Source of the DNA: Verrucomicrobiaceae bacterium
GTDB taxonomy: Bacteria; Verrucomicrobiota; Verrucomicrobiia; Verrucomicrobiales; Verrucomicrobiaceae
DNA length: 44,546 nt
Assembly: GCA_016795465.1 (NCBI GenBank)
Contig: JAEUHK010000100.1
Span: forward strand, 1 to 44,546
Direction: 5' to 3'
Part shown: piece after piece, positions 33,964-41,410 of the stretch
Position numbering within the stretch: the first letter of the stretch is position 1
Layout of the letters: the number at the start of each line of letters is the position of its first letter
Program-made: the position numbers and the translations under genes
The notes under the pieces: model-generated
Database searches by the model: none
Seen by the model: only the letters and a program-made list of their open reading frames with translations
Told to the model about the DNA's origin: nothing

Positions 33964-33996
33964 CTCCCGGCAAAAACGGTGTCATATCTCGCAGGT
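33964..33996 (-). promoter_or_regulatory. Shared promoter-like motif, copy before the sulfatase
   Basis: Read on the minus strand: TGCGAGATATGACAC, then CGTTTTTGCCGGGAG. It matches the copy at 42204-42236 at 24 of 33 ungapped positions and lies 34 nt before the ATG. The core TGACAC-N5-TTGCC resembles a sigma-54 -24/-12 element with GA in place of GG (inference). Confidence 0.55.
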
Positions 33997-34047
33997 GGCC
34001 GAAAGGTCCGGGGTTGAGCTTTCAGAACGGGCATATAGCATCCGCGA

Positions 34048-34365
34048 ATGAAATTGAACGAGTCCAGCCTCCCGACGCCTCTTGGCCTGCCAAGGGCTTT
34101 GTTTTGGGATACTGACCTCGCGACGCTTGATCTAGCCAAACACGAAAAGCAGGTCATCGCCCGCGTTGTCGAGCGCGGAGGCTTGGAAGGCTGGCACAAG
34201 GTGCGCAGGCACTATGGGGACGAGAAACTCCGCCAGGTAGTCACGAAACTGCGCACGCTGGAGCCGCGCACGGTCAATTTTCTCTGTCTGATGCTCAATC
34301 TCAAACGCGAGGACTTCCGATGCTGCACTTCGAGACCCTTCCCACCGGCACCTTGGGTCTCCTGA
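34048..34365 (+). CDS. DUF6922-like putative antitoxin of the AbiEii module
   Basis: A protein of 105 aa. The central part FWDTDLATLDLAKHEKQVIA and ERGGLEGWHKVRRHYGDEKL resembles the small proteins encoded just before AbiEii-type nucleotidyltransferases (DUF6922 group). It overlaps the toxin gene by 46 bp, giving tight coupling. The role as antitoxin or transcriptional repressor is inferred from position and size. It is divergent from the sulfatase operon (118-bp gap). Confidence 0.75.
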   Translation: MKLNESSLPTPLGLPRALFWDTDLATLDLAKHEKQVIARVVERGGLEGWHKVRRHYGDEKLRQVVTKLRTLEPRTVNFLCLMLNLKREDFRCCTSRPFPPAPWVS

Positions 34366-34946
34366 AGGACCTTTCTGCTCTTCCGGCGCTTCAGCAGTTC
34401 TCGCTTGTGGGTGGGACGGCTCTGGCGCTTCGCTTCGGGCATCGTCGATCCATTGATTTCGACTTTTTCACGACCGAACCTTTCGATGTCGAGTCGCTGG
34501 CGGACACCTTGAGCCGTGAGGTGGATGGCTTTGAAACCACCGGCATGAACAAGATCGGCCTGAATGCTCAGGTGGCAGGCTTGAAGGTGGACTTTGTCAC
34601 CTATCGCTACCCTCTACTGGCTCCACCCGAAACCCAGGACGGCATCCGCATGTTCAGCTTGGAGGACATTGTGGGTATGAAGCTCAGCGCCATCACCAAC
34701 CGAGGGGCACGCAAGGATTTCTACGACCTCCACGCCCTCATCCAGCATCTAGGCGTGGACAGGCTCATCGAGATCTACCGCCGGAAATATCCGTCACACG
34801 ATGCGATGATCGTGCTGCGCAGCATGATCTACTTCGACGATGCCGAGGACGACAATGACCCGGAGCTGCTGATGAAGCAGGATTGGGAAGAAGTGAAGGA
34901 GGCGATTGGGACGGCTGTGAAAGAATCCAAGACCCTACAATCATGA
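34320..34946 (+). CDS. abiEii: AbiEii/AbiGii-family nucleotidyltransferase toxin
   Basis: A protein of 208 aa. The nucleotidyltransferase motif is FSLVGGTALALRFGHR (GG-T at residues 31-33), followed by IDFDFF (Asp46, Asp48), and the C-terminal block MFSLEDIVGMKLSAITNRGA then RKDFYDLHALI (Lys/Asp) of the AbiEii/DUF1814 group. Members are type IV toxins that block growth, some by modifying tRNA, and act in phage abortive infection. The upstream partner is a DUF6922-like protein rather than a classical AbiEi. The stop overlaps the following lipoprotein gene (ATGA). Confidence 0.88.
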   Translation: MLHFETLPTGTLGLLKDLSALPALQQFSLVGGTALALRFGHRRSIDFDFFTTEPFDVESLADTLSREVDGFETTGMNKIGLNAQVAGLKVDFVTYRYPLLAPPETQDGIRMFSLEDIVGMKLSAITNRGARKDFYDLHALIQHLGVDRLIEIYRRKYPSHDAMIVLRSMIYFDDAEDDNDPELLMKQDWEEVKEAIGTAVKESKTLQS

Positions 34947-35398
34947 ATAGATTGCTCATCTCGCTGCTGTTGGTGATCCAAGCTTGCACGACAACTTCAA
35001 GGACTTCCGAGAGCGTGCAGCGAATGCATTCATGCTACGAACAAGCCGTTGAGTTTGAAAACAGTGATTTTTGTTTCAAGCAGAGTGAATTTACACAACT
35101 CCATCGCCAAGCTAACGAGATGCGTGGCCGCGACTTTTGGAAAGCCTTCTCTGACTATCGACAGGAGTTGGGACCTGCGAAGGCCAATGCAGCTCTCAAG
35201 AGCATTGTAGAGCAACGCGGACTCTCAATGGCCCTGCTTGTCCCAATCAACAACGACCTGCGCGGGATGGAAGTTGATCGGATTATTGACGCCATGTTGC
35301 TCGCCAATCACAAGAAGACGCGCTTGTTGCTGGAACAAGTTGGACAGCCAGCCGATCTGAACTTGGCAAATCAAGCGCGTGGCATCACTTCGCCATAA
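34943..35398 (+). CDS. Putative lipoprotein of unknown function coupled to AbiEii
   Basis: A protein of 151 aa starting MNRLLISLLLVIQACTTTS, with a lipobox-like I-Q-A-C (Cys15). The mature part is mostly helical and polar (SCYEQAVEFENSDFCFKQSE ... KANAALKSIVEQRGLSMALL), with two further Cys. No family was recognised. Its ATG overlaps the abiEii stop, so it is made with the toxin. Whether it belongs functionally to the defence module or is a passenger is unknown. The composition is more AT-rich than the neighbouring core genes. Confidence 0.7.
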   Translation: MNRLLISLLLVIQACTTTSRTSESVQRMHSCYEQAVEFENSDFCFKQSEFTQLHRQANEMRGRDFWKAFSDYRQELGPAKANAALKSIVEQRGLSMALLVPINNDLRGMEVDRIIDAMLLANHKKTRLLLEQVGQPADLNLANQARGITSP

Positions 35399-35412
35399 CG
35401 GGGAAACTATGC

Positions 35413-38085
35413 TCACTTCCCAAACATCGCGTGCTCCTTGTTCCCTCCGCTGAGGACGTAGGCGAGGAGGTCGAGGATTTCGTCTTTCTTGAGCATGGCG
35501 AGGAGCATCGGGGGCATGGGGGAGACTTTGCTGAGTTCGATGCTCTTCACTTCTTTGCGATCGACGTTCACGCGTTGATTGGGGTCGGTGAGGTCGGTGT
35601 TGAGGGTGACGCCGTCGCCGCTGAGGTTGACGACGACGCCGCTCATGATCGAGCCGTCGTTTTTGGTGACGACGATGGGGGCGAACTGCTCGTTGATCTC
35701 TTTGCTGGGGTTGATGATTTGATCGAGGAGGTCGTGCGGGCTGTAGCGACCGCCGGCGCCGGTGAGGTCGGGGCCTGTCATGCCGCCAGCGTTGCCAAAG
35801 CGGTGGCAGGTGTAGCAGGCGGCGGCGCTGAACATCTTCCGGCCGTTGTCAAAGCTGCGGCCTTTCATGCCGTTCTTCGCGGCGGCGCTGAGCTCGTCGA
35901 GCGTCCACATGGTGGGCGTGCGGCCGACGAACATCGCACCGACGTTTTCGATGGCGGATTTGCGCTCGGGCTTCTTCGCGATGAGCTCGGCGAACTGCGT
36001 TTTCTCGGCATCGGTGAAGGTGCTGAGGCTGTCGTTGCGGATGAACTCGAGGAATTTGTCGAAGCTGGCCCCGCCTTTGTAGTTCGCGGCCTTGAGGAAG
36101 AATTCGAGCTGCTGCGTGCGCAGTTCGGGCGTCCAGCCGGCTTTGAGGAAGCGCAGGCTGCGCGCATACTCGATCTGCGGCTCCTGGCTTTCGGCGGCGG
36201 CGATGAGGGCCATGCCTTTCGCGGCGGCGCTGGGTGCCTGGAGGTAGGCGAGCGTTTCGGTGAGCAGCCAGTTGAGCTCAAAGTTGTCGGCGGGATAAGC
36301 GGGATCGAGTTTCGCGATGATCGCGGCGACAGTGGCATCGTCGGGATTGCCAAAGCGGTGCAACACGATCTCGATGAGGCGCACGTAGCCGAGGCGTTGC
36401 TCGGGCGTGAGCTTGGCGAAGTCGTGTTTCAGCAGTGCGGCGAGGATGGCGTCGCGGGATTTGGAATCGGGCTGATAAGACGGATCGGTCCGATGGGTCG
36501 GGCACACGCCAGTGCGACGGATGAGTGCGAGCAGCGCTTCGAGCTGCGCGGTGACGTTGGTTTCGGCGAGCGCTTTATCCTGCCATTCGGCGAGCGGCTG
36601 GTGTTCCAGCGCGGTGCGGGCGGCGGCGCGGATGTAGCGGTCCTCGTGGCTGAGATGCGGCCAGGCGGTGGCGACGGCTTTCGGGTCTGGGTCGCCGTGG
36701 TAGGCTTCCAGAAGGTGACGAATTCCCGTTGGGCTGAGGTTCTTCGGTGTACCAGTCATCCCCGCGATTTTGCCTCTGAAAGTGCTAGTCGTTTTCTCTG
36801 GCAGCAAAGTCGTGTCCTCTTTCCCCACATAACTCACCCGATACAGCCCGCTCTGCACGCGGCGGCCGCCGATGGTGAAATACATCGCGCCGTCTTTACC
36901 AATGATGGCATCGCTGACGGGCAGCGGGCCGCCGGTGACGAATTCTTCCTTCGTGGCGGTGTAGGTGCTGCCGTTGGGCGTCAGATGCACGGCGTAGATT
37001 TTGCCCCAGCTCCAGTCGAGCGCGTAAAAGGCCTCCTGGTATTTCGCGGGGAACTTCGCGCCGTAGCCGAAGGTGCAGCCGGTGGGCGATCCGGGGCCGA
37101 TGTTCAGCGTGGCGGGCAGGTTGTCGATGTAGAACTCGGGATACTTGCCCGCGCCGTTGCGCCAGCCGAACTCCGCGCCGCTGACGACGTGGTTGATGCG
37201 CGTGGGGCGATACCACGACGTGTTGAAGTCATACTCCATGTCCGCGTCATAGACGAAGAGCTCGCCGTCGCGGTTCACGCCGCCGTCGTAGATGTTGCGG
37301 AAGCCGCTGGCGAAGATCTCGAAGGTCTTTCCATCCGGCGTGAAGCGATACACGATGCCGCCGGGTGCCATGACGTGGCGGTTGTGACCGCGTCCGTCCG
37401 GCATGCGCGGCAGCAAGTGGTCATCGCCCCACAGTTTCGCCACGGGCGAACTGTCCGGCGTGTCGGCCTTCGGTCCTTCGTTGAGCACGGCGTTGTTGCC
37501 GCTGATGAGGTAAAGGCCCTTGCCGTCCGGCGTCTTCAAAATGGCATGCACCCCGTGGTCGCTGCCCGCGTCGAACTCGCGCAGCATTTCAACCTTATCC
37601 AGCGTGTCATCCATGTTGCTGTCGGAGATGCGATAAATGCCACTGGGGATCTTTTTCTCGTAATCGTTCACACCGACATACAGCGCCCCGAAGGCGAAGA
37701 GCATGCCGTTCACGCCGCGGATGTCCGCAGGCACTTTTTCGATGTCGCCAGCGCTCAGCGTCTGGCCTGCGGCGGGCGCTTTGAATCGATAGAGCATGCC
37801 ATACTGATCGCTGACGTAGATGCGGCCCGCGTCATCGGTCGTGAGGTTCACCCACGAGCCCTGCTCACCGCCCGGCACGCTGTAAATGAGCTCCACCTTG
37901 AAATCCTTCAGCGTCTTGATGTTCGACACCGGCGTCGCCACATTCGCGCCAATGGCCGGCCCGACCGCGTCGGGGCGTTTGGGCTTGGCTTTGCCTTTTC
38001 CCTTCGCCTTGGCATCTTGCGCCATCAAAGAGCACGGCAAAGTCAGGGCGGAGAGCAGCAGGGAGGTGAAAAGCAGTCGTTTCAT
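35413..38085 (-). CDS. PVC-type dehydrogenase with C-terminal heme c domain
   Basis: A protein of 890 aa. Signal peptide (MKRLLFTSLLLSALTLPCSL) and a Lys-rich linker. Residues about 45-440 form a glucose/sorbosone-dehydrogenase-like beta-propeller (VELIYSVPGGEQGSWVNLTT, GRGHNRHVMAPGGIVYRFTP, FASGFRNIYDGGVNRDGELF). A helical HEAT-like middle follows. The C-terminal cytochrome domain has CYTCH at 757-761, TGPDLTGAGGRY, DLLDQIINPSKEI and a Met-containing end. This is the domain order of the PVC-type heme-binding proteins. It probably oxidises sugars or related compounds in the periplasm and passes electrons to heme. The promoter motif at 38123-38155 is 37 nt upstream. The open frame continues to 38247, but only as TTG-started non-homologous sequence. 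Confidence 0.9.
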   Translation of the reverse strand: MKRLLFTSLLLSALTLPCSLMAQDAKAKGKGKAKPKRPDAVGPAIGANVATPVSNIKTLKDFKVELIYSVPGGEQGSWVNLTTDDAGRIYVSDQYGMLYRFKAPAAGQTLSAGDIEKVPADIRGVNGMLFAFGALYVGVNDYEKKIPSGIYRISDSNMDDTLDKVEMLREFDAGSDHGVHAILKTPDGKGLYLISGNNAVLNEGPKADTPDSSPVAKLWGDDHLLPRMPDGRGHNRHVMAPGGIVYRFTPDGKTFEIFASGFRNIYDGGVNRDGELFVYDADMEYDFNTSWYRPTRINHVVSGAEFGWRNGAGKYPEFYIDNLPATLNIGPGSPTGCTFGYGAKFPAKYQEAFYALDWSWGKIYAVHLTPNGSTYTATKEEFVTGGPLPVSDAIIGKDGAMYFTIGGRRVQSGLYRVSYVGKEDTTLLPEKTTSTFRGKIAGMTGTPKNLSPTGIRHLLEAYHGDPDPKAVATAWPHLSHEDRYIRAAARTALEHQPLAEWQDKALAETNVTAQLEALLALIRRTGVCPTHRTDPSYQPDSKSRDAILAALLKHDFAKLTPEQRLGYVRLIEIVLHRFGNPDDATVAAIIAKLDPAYPADNFELNWLLTETLAYLQAPSAAAKGMALIAAAESQEPQIEYARSLRFLKAGWTPELRTQQLEFFLKAANYKGGASFDKFLEFIRNDSLSTFTDAEKTQFAELIAKKPERKSAIENVGAMFVGRTPTMWTLDELSAAAKNGMKGRSFDNGRKMFSAAACYTCHRFGNAGGMTGPDLTGAGGRYSPHDLLDQIINPSKEINEQFAPIVVTKNDGSIMSGVVVNLSGDGVTLNTDLTDPNQRVNVDRKEVKSIELSKVSPMPPMLLAMLKKDEILDLLAYVLSGGNKEHAMFGK

Positions 38086-38122
38086 GGTTGGTCGCGTGGT
38101 TAAACGCCCGCACCTGTCAAAA

Positions 38123-38155
38123 CATGCCAGCAAAAGCTGTGTCGGATCTAGCAAA
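38123..38155 (-). promoter_or_regulatory. Shared promoter-like motif, copy before the heme dehydrogenase
   Basis: Minus strand: TTTGCTAGATCCGACAC then AGCTTTTGCTGGCATG. It is nearly identical to 42204-42236 and exactly the same distance (37 nt) from the ATG. The 5' leaders also match (GCGTTTA..CACGCGACCAACC before the ATG in both). Confidence 0.7.
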
Positions 38156-38461
38156 CAGTTGAGCAGGGTTTGGCCTCTGGGATTGATTCTTGACGAAGCA
38201 TGGGATCGCGGCTTTTCCGTTTTCACGAATCTGAAACATGATTCCAAAGATCATCCGTCCTTCGGCAGTAAGCGCCCTCAATCATTCGAGGGTAGCCGAG
38301 CCCGAAGGGTTTTTCTGTTCACACCATGGCATTCGCGATTCTCATCGACAGCGACTGTTTCCTCTGACGTTTGTGCCATCCATCGTATGGCCCGTTTTTG
38401 AGAAGTAATTGCAATCAGTCTTTAGACCTGTTTTGAGTATTCCACAGACCAAGCACTACCC
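38156..38461. other. Non-coding gap between heme dehydrogenase and orphan gene
   Basis: No convincing gene. A small hairpin CCCTC/GAGGG (38275-38292) and a G/C stem followed by TTTTTC (38302-38314) are visible. Composition shifts from GC-rich to AT-richer near 38300-38400, marking the left edge of a compositionally distinct stretch. Confidence 0.5.
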
Positions 38462-38923
38462 ATGACTTTTCAATCAAACCCCATCGTCTTGAGGCAAATG
38501 GTGCAGGATAAGAGCAGACTATTTGAAACCATTAGAAAAAATTTCACTCTCGATATTCAACGGAAGATTTTAAGCGTGCTTTACTTTGTAGCAGATGGGA
38601 AATGTACAATGCTTGGTCTTCAGGAAGGCTCTTCCCTCGATTTGGGGCAGGCGAATCAAATGATATATATGCAACTTGCTGAGCAGATGTTCCCGAAGGT
38701 GTTCGCCCTCAATGGCTTGATTGAGAAAGTGCTGTTTGAACTGCAGGGTCCCAATCCAAGTTATGATCCGAGATTCGAGCAGGTTCTGAGTTTGGGATTT
38801 GCAGGAGCAGGCTCACGAATCATTTACGGTTTCAAAAAAGGATTTTTCGGTGGTGTGAAAGAGGATGTTCGCGTCATTCACATTCCATTAATTGCCAATA
38901 TTGAAGAAGTATTGAATTGGTGA
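38462..38923 (+). CDS. Orphan hypothetical protein, low GC
   Basis: A protein of 153 aa, not recognised. It appears cytoplasmic: no signal peptide or long membrane helix, though LGFAGAGSRIIYGFKKGFFG is Gly-rich and amphipathic. The N-terminal half is helical (LRQMVQDKSRLFETIRKNFT, LDIQRKILSVLYFVADGKCT). Codon use (AAA, ATT, GAA, AGA) and base composition are clearly more AT-rich than the core genes. Together with its defence neighbours this suggests horizontal acquisition. Confidence 0.6.
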   Translation: MTFQSNPIVLRQMVQDKSRLFETIRKNFTLDIQRKILSVLYFVADGKCTMLGLQEGSSLDLGQANQMIYMQLAEQMFPKVFALNGLIEKVLFELQGPNPSYDPRFEQVLSLGFAGAGSRIIYGFKKGFFGGVKEDVRVIHIPLIANIEEVLNW

Positions 38924-39153
38924 AAGTGGCTGAAATGACCTCTGGCACCAAGTGTGCCACCCACTTGAGATAGCAGAATGGATTTTTGAATGCTAGCGCG
39001 TTGATCGAGTTGTTGAATGCCAATAAGCGACTACGTCAGAAACTCGATGTCCGTGAGGACCAAATTGTAGACTGATCGTTTACCAATGCATTTTCTTAAA
39101 CTGTCGGATTGGTTTTGGTTTGCACATAAGCTTTAAACTTTGAACGTTTGCCG

Positions 39154-39429
39154 ATGAATGGTGACCACCTCTTTGGGTTTAATGGAGACAGCCAACGCAT
39201 TCGCCTTTGTGTTCAGGATAGAGGCATCGCTGGCGACACTTTTTATACCCTAATCATTGCCCCTCTCGCTGAGCCACGGCTGGAACAAGAGATCGACTAT
39301 AATCAGCCTTTCAAGAACTCTGTAGTGTCAACGATCCCTGCTTCGGAGTGGGACAACATTATTGTAGATGGAAAAAGGCTGTCTGAACATGTGCAAGAAA
39401 AGCTGATTTCGCTTCAACTTGCCTCTTAG
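39154..39429 (+). CDS. Orphan hypothetical small protein, low GC
   Basis: A protein of 91 aa from ATG 39154. No family recognised. Features: Gly/aromatic N-terminus (MNGDHLFGFNGDSQRIRLCV), beta-strand-like centre (DTFYTLIIAPLAEPRLEQEI) and a helical C-terminal end (GKRLSEHVQEKLISLQL). The preceding 230 bp (38924-39153) hold a hairpin TGGCAC-5 nt-GTGCCA and a short stop-bounded frame encoding LIELLNANKRLRQKLDVRED, which may be a gene remnant. The stop is 33 bp from the convergent gene at 39463. Confidence 0.5.
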   Translation: MNGDHLFGFNGDSQRIRLCVQDRGIAGDTFYTLIIAPLAEPRLEQEIDYNQPFKNSVVSTIPASEWDNIIVDGKRLSEHVQEKLISLQLAS

Positions 39430-39462
39430 CGGACAACAAAAGCGATTTACGCTTAGCAAGCC

Positions 39463-39942
39463 TTACAAGGGTATGGCTCTTGATGAAAGAATCACCAAAG
39501 CCTTGATCTCCTCCAACTCTGATAAGGTGATCTCACTGGATTCCATGATCCGAAGTGCCTTCTTTTTCGGGTCTTGTTCAAGTTCGTTTTCCTTATCTCT
39601 CAAACTGAGCCGCACCAGAATCCGCATTAATTCTATCGACACTTTTCCTGCCTCTGTCCACTCCAGCGCCTTTCTAATCCATTCGCCACCATGGGGTGGT
39701 AAAGGCTTTGTTTCATATGGGAAAGCGAGGCGCAAAGCAATAATCTGAATCAGCAAGGCCAGTGCTGTCGATTCGACATTGTGACCTTGTCGTCGGAGTT
39801 CACCACAATTCTTCACCACATCTATTGTGGAGGTGTTGCTCTCGACATGATCTCGATGCACCCCAAAGTCTTTCATAAGGACCGACATCGTCTTTGCATA
39901 GTGCATCGCGTCTTTTTGATCGTCGAAAAACCGTTTGAACAT
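39463..39942 (-). CDS. Orphan hypothetical protein, low GC
   Basis: A protein of 159 aa starting MFKRFFDDQKDAMHYAKTMS. Mostly helical, charged, no signal peptide. The middle segment NVESTALALLIQIIALRLAF is the only hydrophobic stretch and is probably a buried helix. The acidic/basic C-terminal end (LRDKENELEQDPKKKALRIM, then a Glu-rich helix) may be a coiled coil. No family recognised. It is convergent with the preceding orphan gene and divergent from the AbiF region, and shares the AT-richer composition of this stretch. Confidence 0.55.
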   Translation of the reverse strand: MFKRFFDDQKDAMHYAKTMSVLMKDFGVHRDHVESNTSTIDVVKNCGELRRQGHNVESTALALLIQIIALRLAFPYETKPLPPHGGEWIRKALEWTEAGKVSIELMRILVRLSLRDKENELEQDPKKKALRIMESSEITLSELEEIKALVILSSRAIPL

Positions 39943-40090
39943 GATGATGGTCTGTTGGGGGGGGAGTGCTGAAACACCAAGGTCCAGTAATGGCGAGGGA
40001 CAGGTAAAGCTTTTCCACGCATTTGAAGGTCTTCACTATAAATTTGAAACAGAGATTTATCCGTCATTCGGCATTACCCACCAGTGTTCC

Positions 40091-40141
40091 AAATCCTACA
40101 GAAGACACCTCTCTGCGGTTGGTGTATTCTGTGGAGGATTT
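40091..40141 (+). other. Long imperfect hairpin upstream of the AbiF-linked RNA
   Basis: AAATCCT-ACAGAA-g-ACACC (40091-40109) pairs with GGTGT-a-TTCTGT-gg-AGGATTT (40121-40141), giving 18 paired bases with one mismatch, a GG bulge and an 11-nt loop. It directly precedes the structured RNA candidate and may be part of it or of its promoter region. The rest of the 39943-40090 gap shows nothing recognisable. Confidence 0.5.
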
Positions 40142-40144
40142 CCT

Positions 40145-40262
40145 GGGTGGATAGGGGCGGGGGCTCTTTGAAGCGAGGCCCGTAAGAGCTGCGATTCTCA
40201 AAAAGTGAGACGAAGTCCTTGCCATCCGGCCTCGATAAGCGTTTAATAAACCTATCACACCC
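40145..40262 (+). ncRNA. Candidate structured RNA (possible RNA antitoxin) upstream of abiF
   Basis: An 11-bp outer stem GGGTGGATAGG (40145-40155) pairs with CCTATC-a-CACCC (40251-40262, one bulged A). Inside, hairpin GCTCTT/AAGAGC (40163-40168 with 40184-40189) has a loop containing CGAGGCC (40174-40180). This loop is complementary to GGCCTCG at 40228-40234, a pseudoknot-type pairing. A further small hairpin TCTCA/TGAGA lies at 40196-40210. No coding frame fits the region. It sits directly before a terminator and the HEPN gene. AbiF-type HEPN proteins have, to my knowledge, been reported with adjacent structured RNAs acting as antitoxins; the role here is inferred. The fold was worked out by eye. 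Confidence 0.5.
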
Positions 40263-40304
40263 GCCGCGCCTCTGCTTGCATGCGTAATTCGGCGGGTTTT
40301 TTTT
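40259..40304 (+). terminator. Rho-independent terminator or attenuator between RNA and abiF
   Basis: An 8-bp stem ACCCGCCG (40259-40266) / CGGCGGGT (40290-40297) with a 23-nt loop, followed by a run of eight T (40297-40304). It lies 35 nt before the abiF start. Its left arm overlaps the right arm of the RNA's outer stem (40258-40262), so the two folds compete. Confidence 0.75.
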
Positions 40305-40339
40305 GCCCGCATATCACGAACCTGGCCCAACGCGTCCCG

Positions 40340-41296
40340 ATGATTTACGCCAAGAAAGCGCTGACACTGGAGCAGCAAGCGGACCTCCTCCTGGCCCGTG
40401 GACTCGTGGCCGACCGGGATGAGCTGATCCAGCGACTCAAGGTCGTGAACTACTATCGGCTGAGCGGCTACCTCCATCCCTTCCGGCAGCCAGATGACAG
40501 CTACCTTCCCGGCACCACGCTGGAAACAGTCTGGAGGCGCTACAACTTTGACCGCAGGCTGCGCATCCTGCTGCTGGACGCCATCGAACGTATCGAGGTG
40601 GCTGTGCGGACGCGGCTGGTTTACCACTTTGTGCAGGCCCATGGTCCGTTCGGCTATCTGGATGAGAGGAAGCTTCCACGCTTCACGCGGCGAACTTGGT
40701 CGAATCAGGCTTGGAGGAACCTCAAAGCGCTCGTGAAGGGCAAAGGGCTGGAAAAAACCGACTACGAGCTGTGGCTGTCCAAACTGCGAAACGAGAAAAA
40801 CCGGGCCGGTGATGCCTTTGTGAAGCATTTCGAGAAGAACTACGGCGATAAGCACGAGCACCTGCCGCTTTGGATGGCCTGCGAACTGATGACGTGCGAG
40901 ACGCTGCTCCAGTTTGCCAATGCCGTGGAGCCGAGCGTGTTGACGGCTGCGGCGGCGGACTTTGGTTTCCCGGATGAGCTGCTGCGCTCGTGGATGAAGG
41001 CCATCTTCTCCCTCCGAAACGCCTGCGCCCATCATGCGCGTGTGTGGAACCGCACCTTTGGCACCACACCAGCCCTTCCAGGCAAGAACAAGCATCCACT
41101 CTGGCACCGACAGCCCACGTTCGGCCTCAAAAAGATCGGTCTCATGCTCACCGTGTGCCATCACTGGCTCGGCAAGGTCAGCCCGACCTCACAATGGAAG
41201 CGACGCCTGTGGGCCTTGTTCGATGAATACCCCGAAATTCCGCTCGCGGAAATGGGTCTCCCCGACTCCTGGCGGACGCACCCGCTGTGGGTTTGA
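40340..41296 (+). CDS. abiF: AbiF/AbiD-type (Abi_2) HEPN abortive-infection protein
   Basis: A protein of 318 aa; start MIYAKKALTLEQQADLLLAR. Family blocks: RLKVVNYYRLSGYLHPFR (residues 32-49), WRRYNFDRRLRILLLDAIER, IEVAVRTRLVYHF, LPLWMACELMTC. The HEPN ribonuclease motif is RNACAH (R226-N227-x3-H231) in SLRNACAHHARVWNR. HEPN proteins of this group are predicted RNases that arrest growth during phage infection, and AbiF-like HEPN proteins have been proposed as ancestors of Cas13. The start codon has no clear Shine-Dalgarno sequence, and a terminator sits just upstream, both consistent with low toxin output. It lies at the right end of the AT-richer stretch, although its own composition is GC-rich. 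Confidence 0.88.
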   Translation: MIYAKKALTLEQQADLLLARGLVADRDELIQRLKVVNYYRLSGYLHPFRQPDDSYLPGTTLETVWRRYNFDRRLRILLLDAIERIEVAVRTRLVYHFVQAHGPFGYLDERKLPRFTRRTWSNQAWRNLKALVKGKGLEKTDYELWLSKLRNEKNRAGDAFVKHFEKNYGDKHEHLPLWMACELMTCETLLQFANAVEPSVLTAAAADFGFPDELLRSWMKAIFSLRNACAHHARVWNRTFGTTPALPGKNKHPLWHRQPTFGLKKIGLMLTVCHHWLGKVSPTSQWKRRLWALFDEYPEIPLAEMGLPDSWRTHPLWV

Positions 41297-41306
41297 ACCC
41301 GCCCAC

Positions 41307-41331
41307 TTTCAATTCCTCGCTCCAATTGAAA
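41307..41331. other. Small perfect hairpin after abiF
   Basis: TTTCAATT / AATTGAAA with a 9-nt loop, 11 bp after the abiF stop. No U-run follows, so termination is uncertain. The rest of the gap (to 41410) contains only a repeat-like phrase GTTGGAACCTGGAACTTG. Confidence 0.35.
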
Positions 41332-41410
41332 CCCAACCTGCGAAATTCTCGCCCAAAGGCAGCCTGTATTCGCAAAGTTGGAACCTGGAACTTGAAACCC
41401 GGATCCGTGA

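Noticed and set aside
35431..38103. 890-codon plus-strand open frame opposite the heme dehydrogenase
   Set aside because: Val/Glu/Gly-rich shadow; the minus strand has signal peptide, propeller and CYTCH.
38086..38247. TTG-initiated N-terminal extension of the heme dehydrogenase
   Set aside because: It would run through the conserved promoter motif and remove the signal peptide; ATG 38085 gives a typical leader.
40064..41164. 366-codon minus-strand open frame opposite abiF and its RNA
   Set aside because: Antisense to a clear HEPN gene; no recognisable protein pattern and it would cross the terminator and RNA stems.
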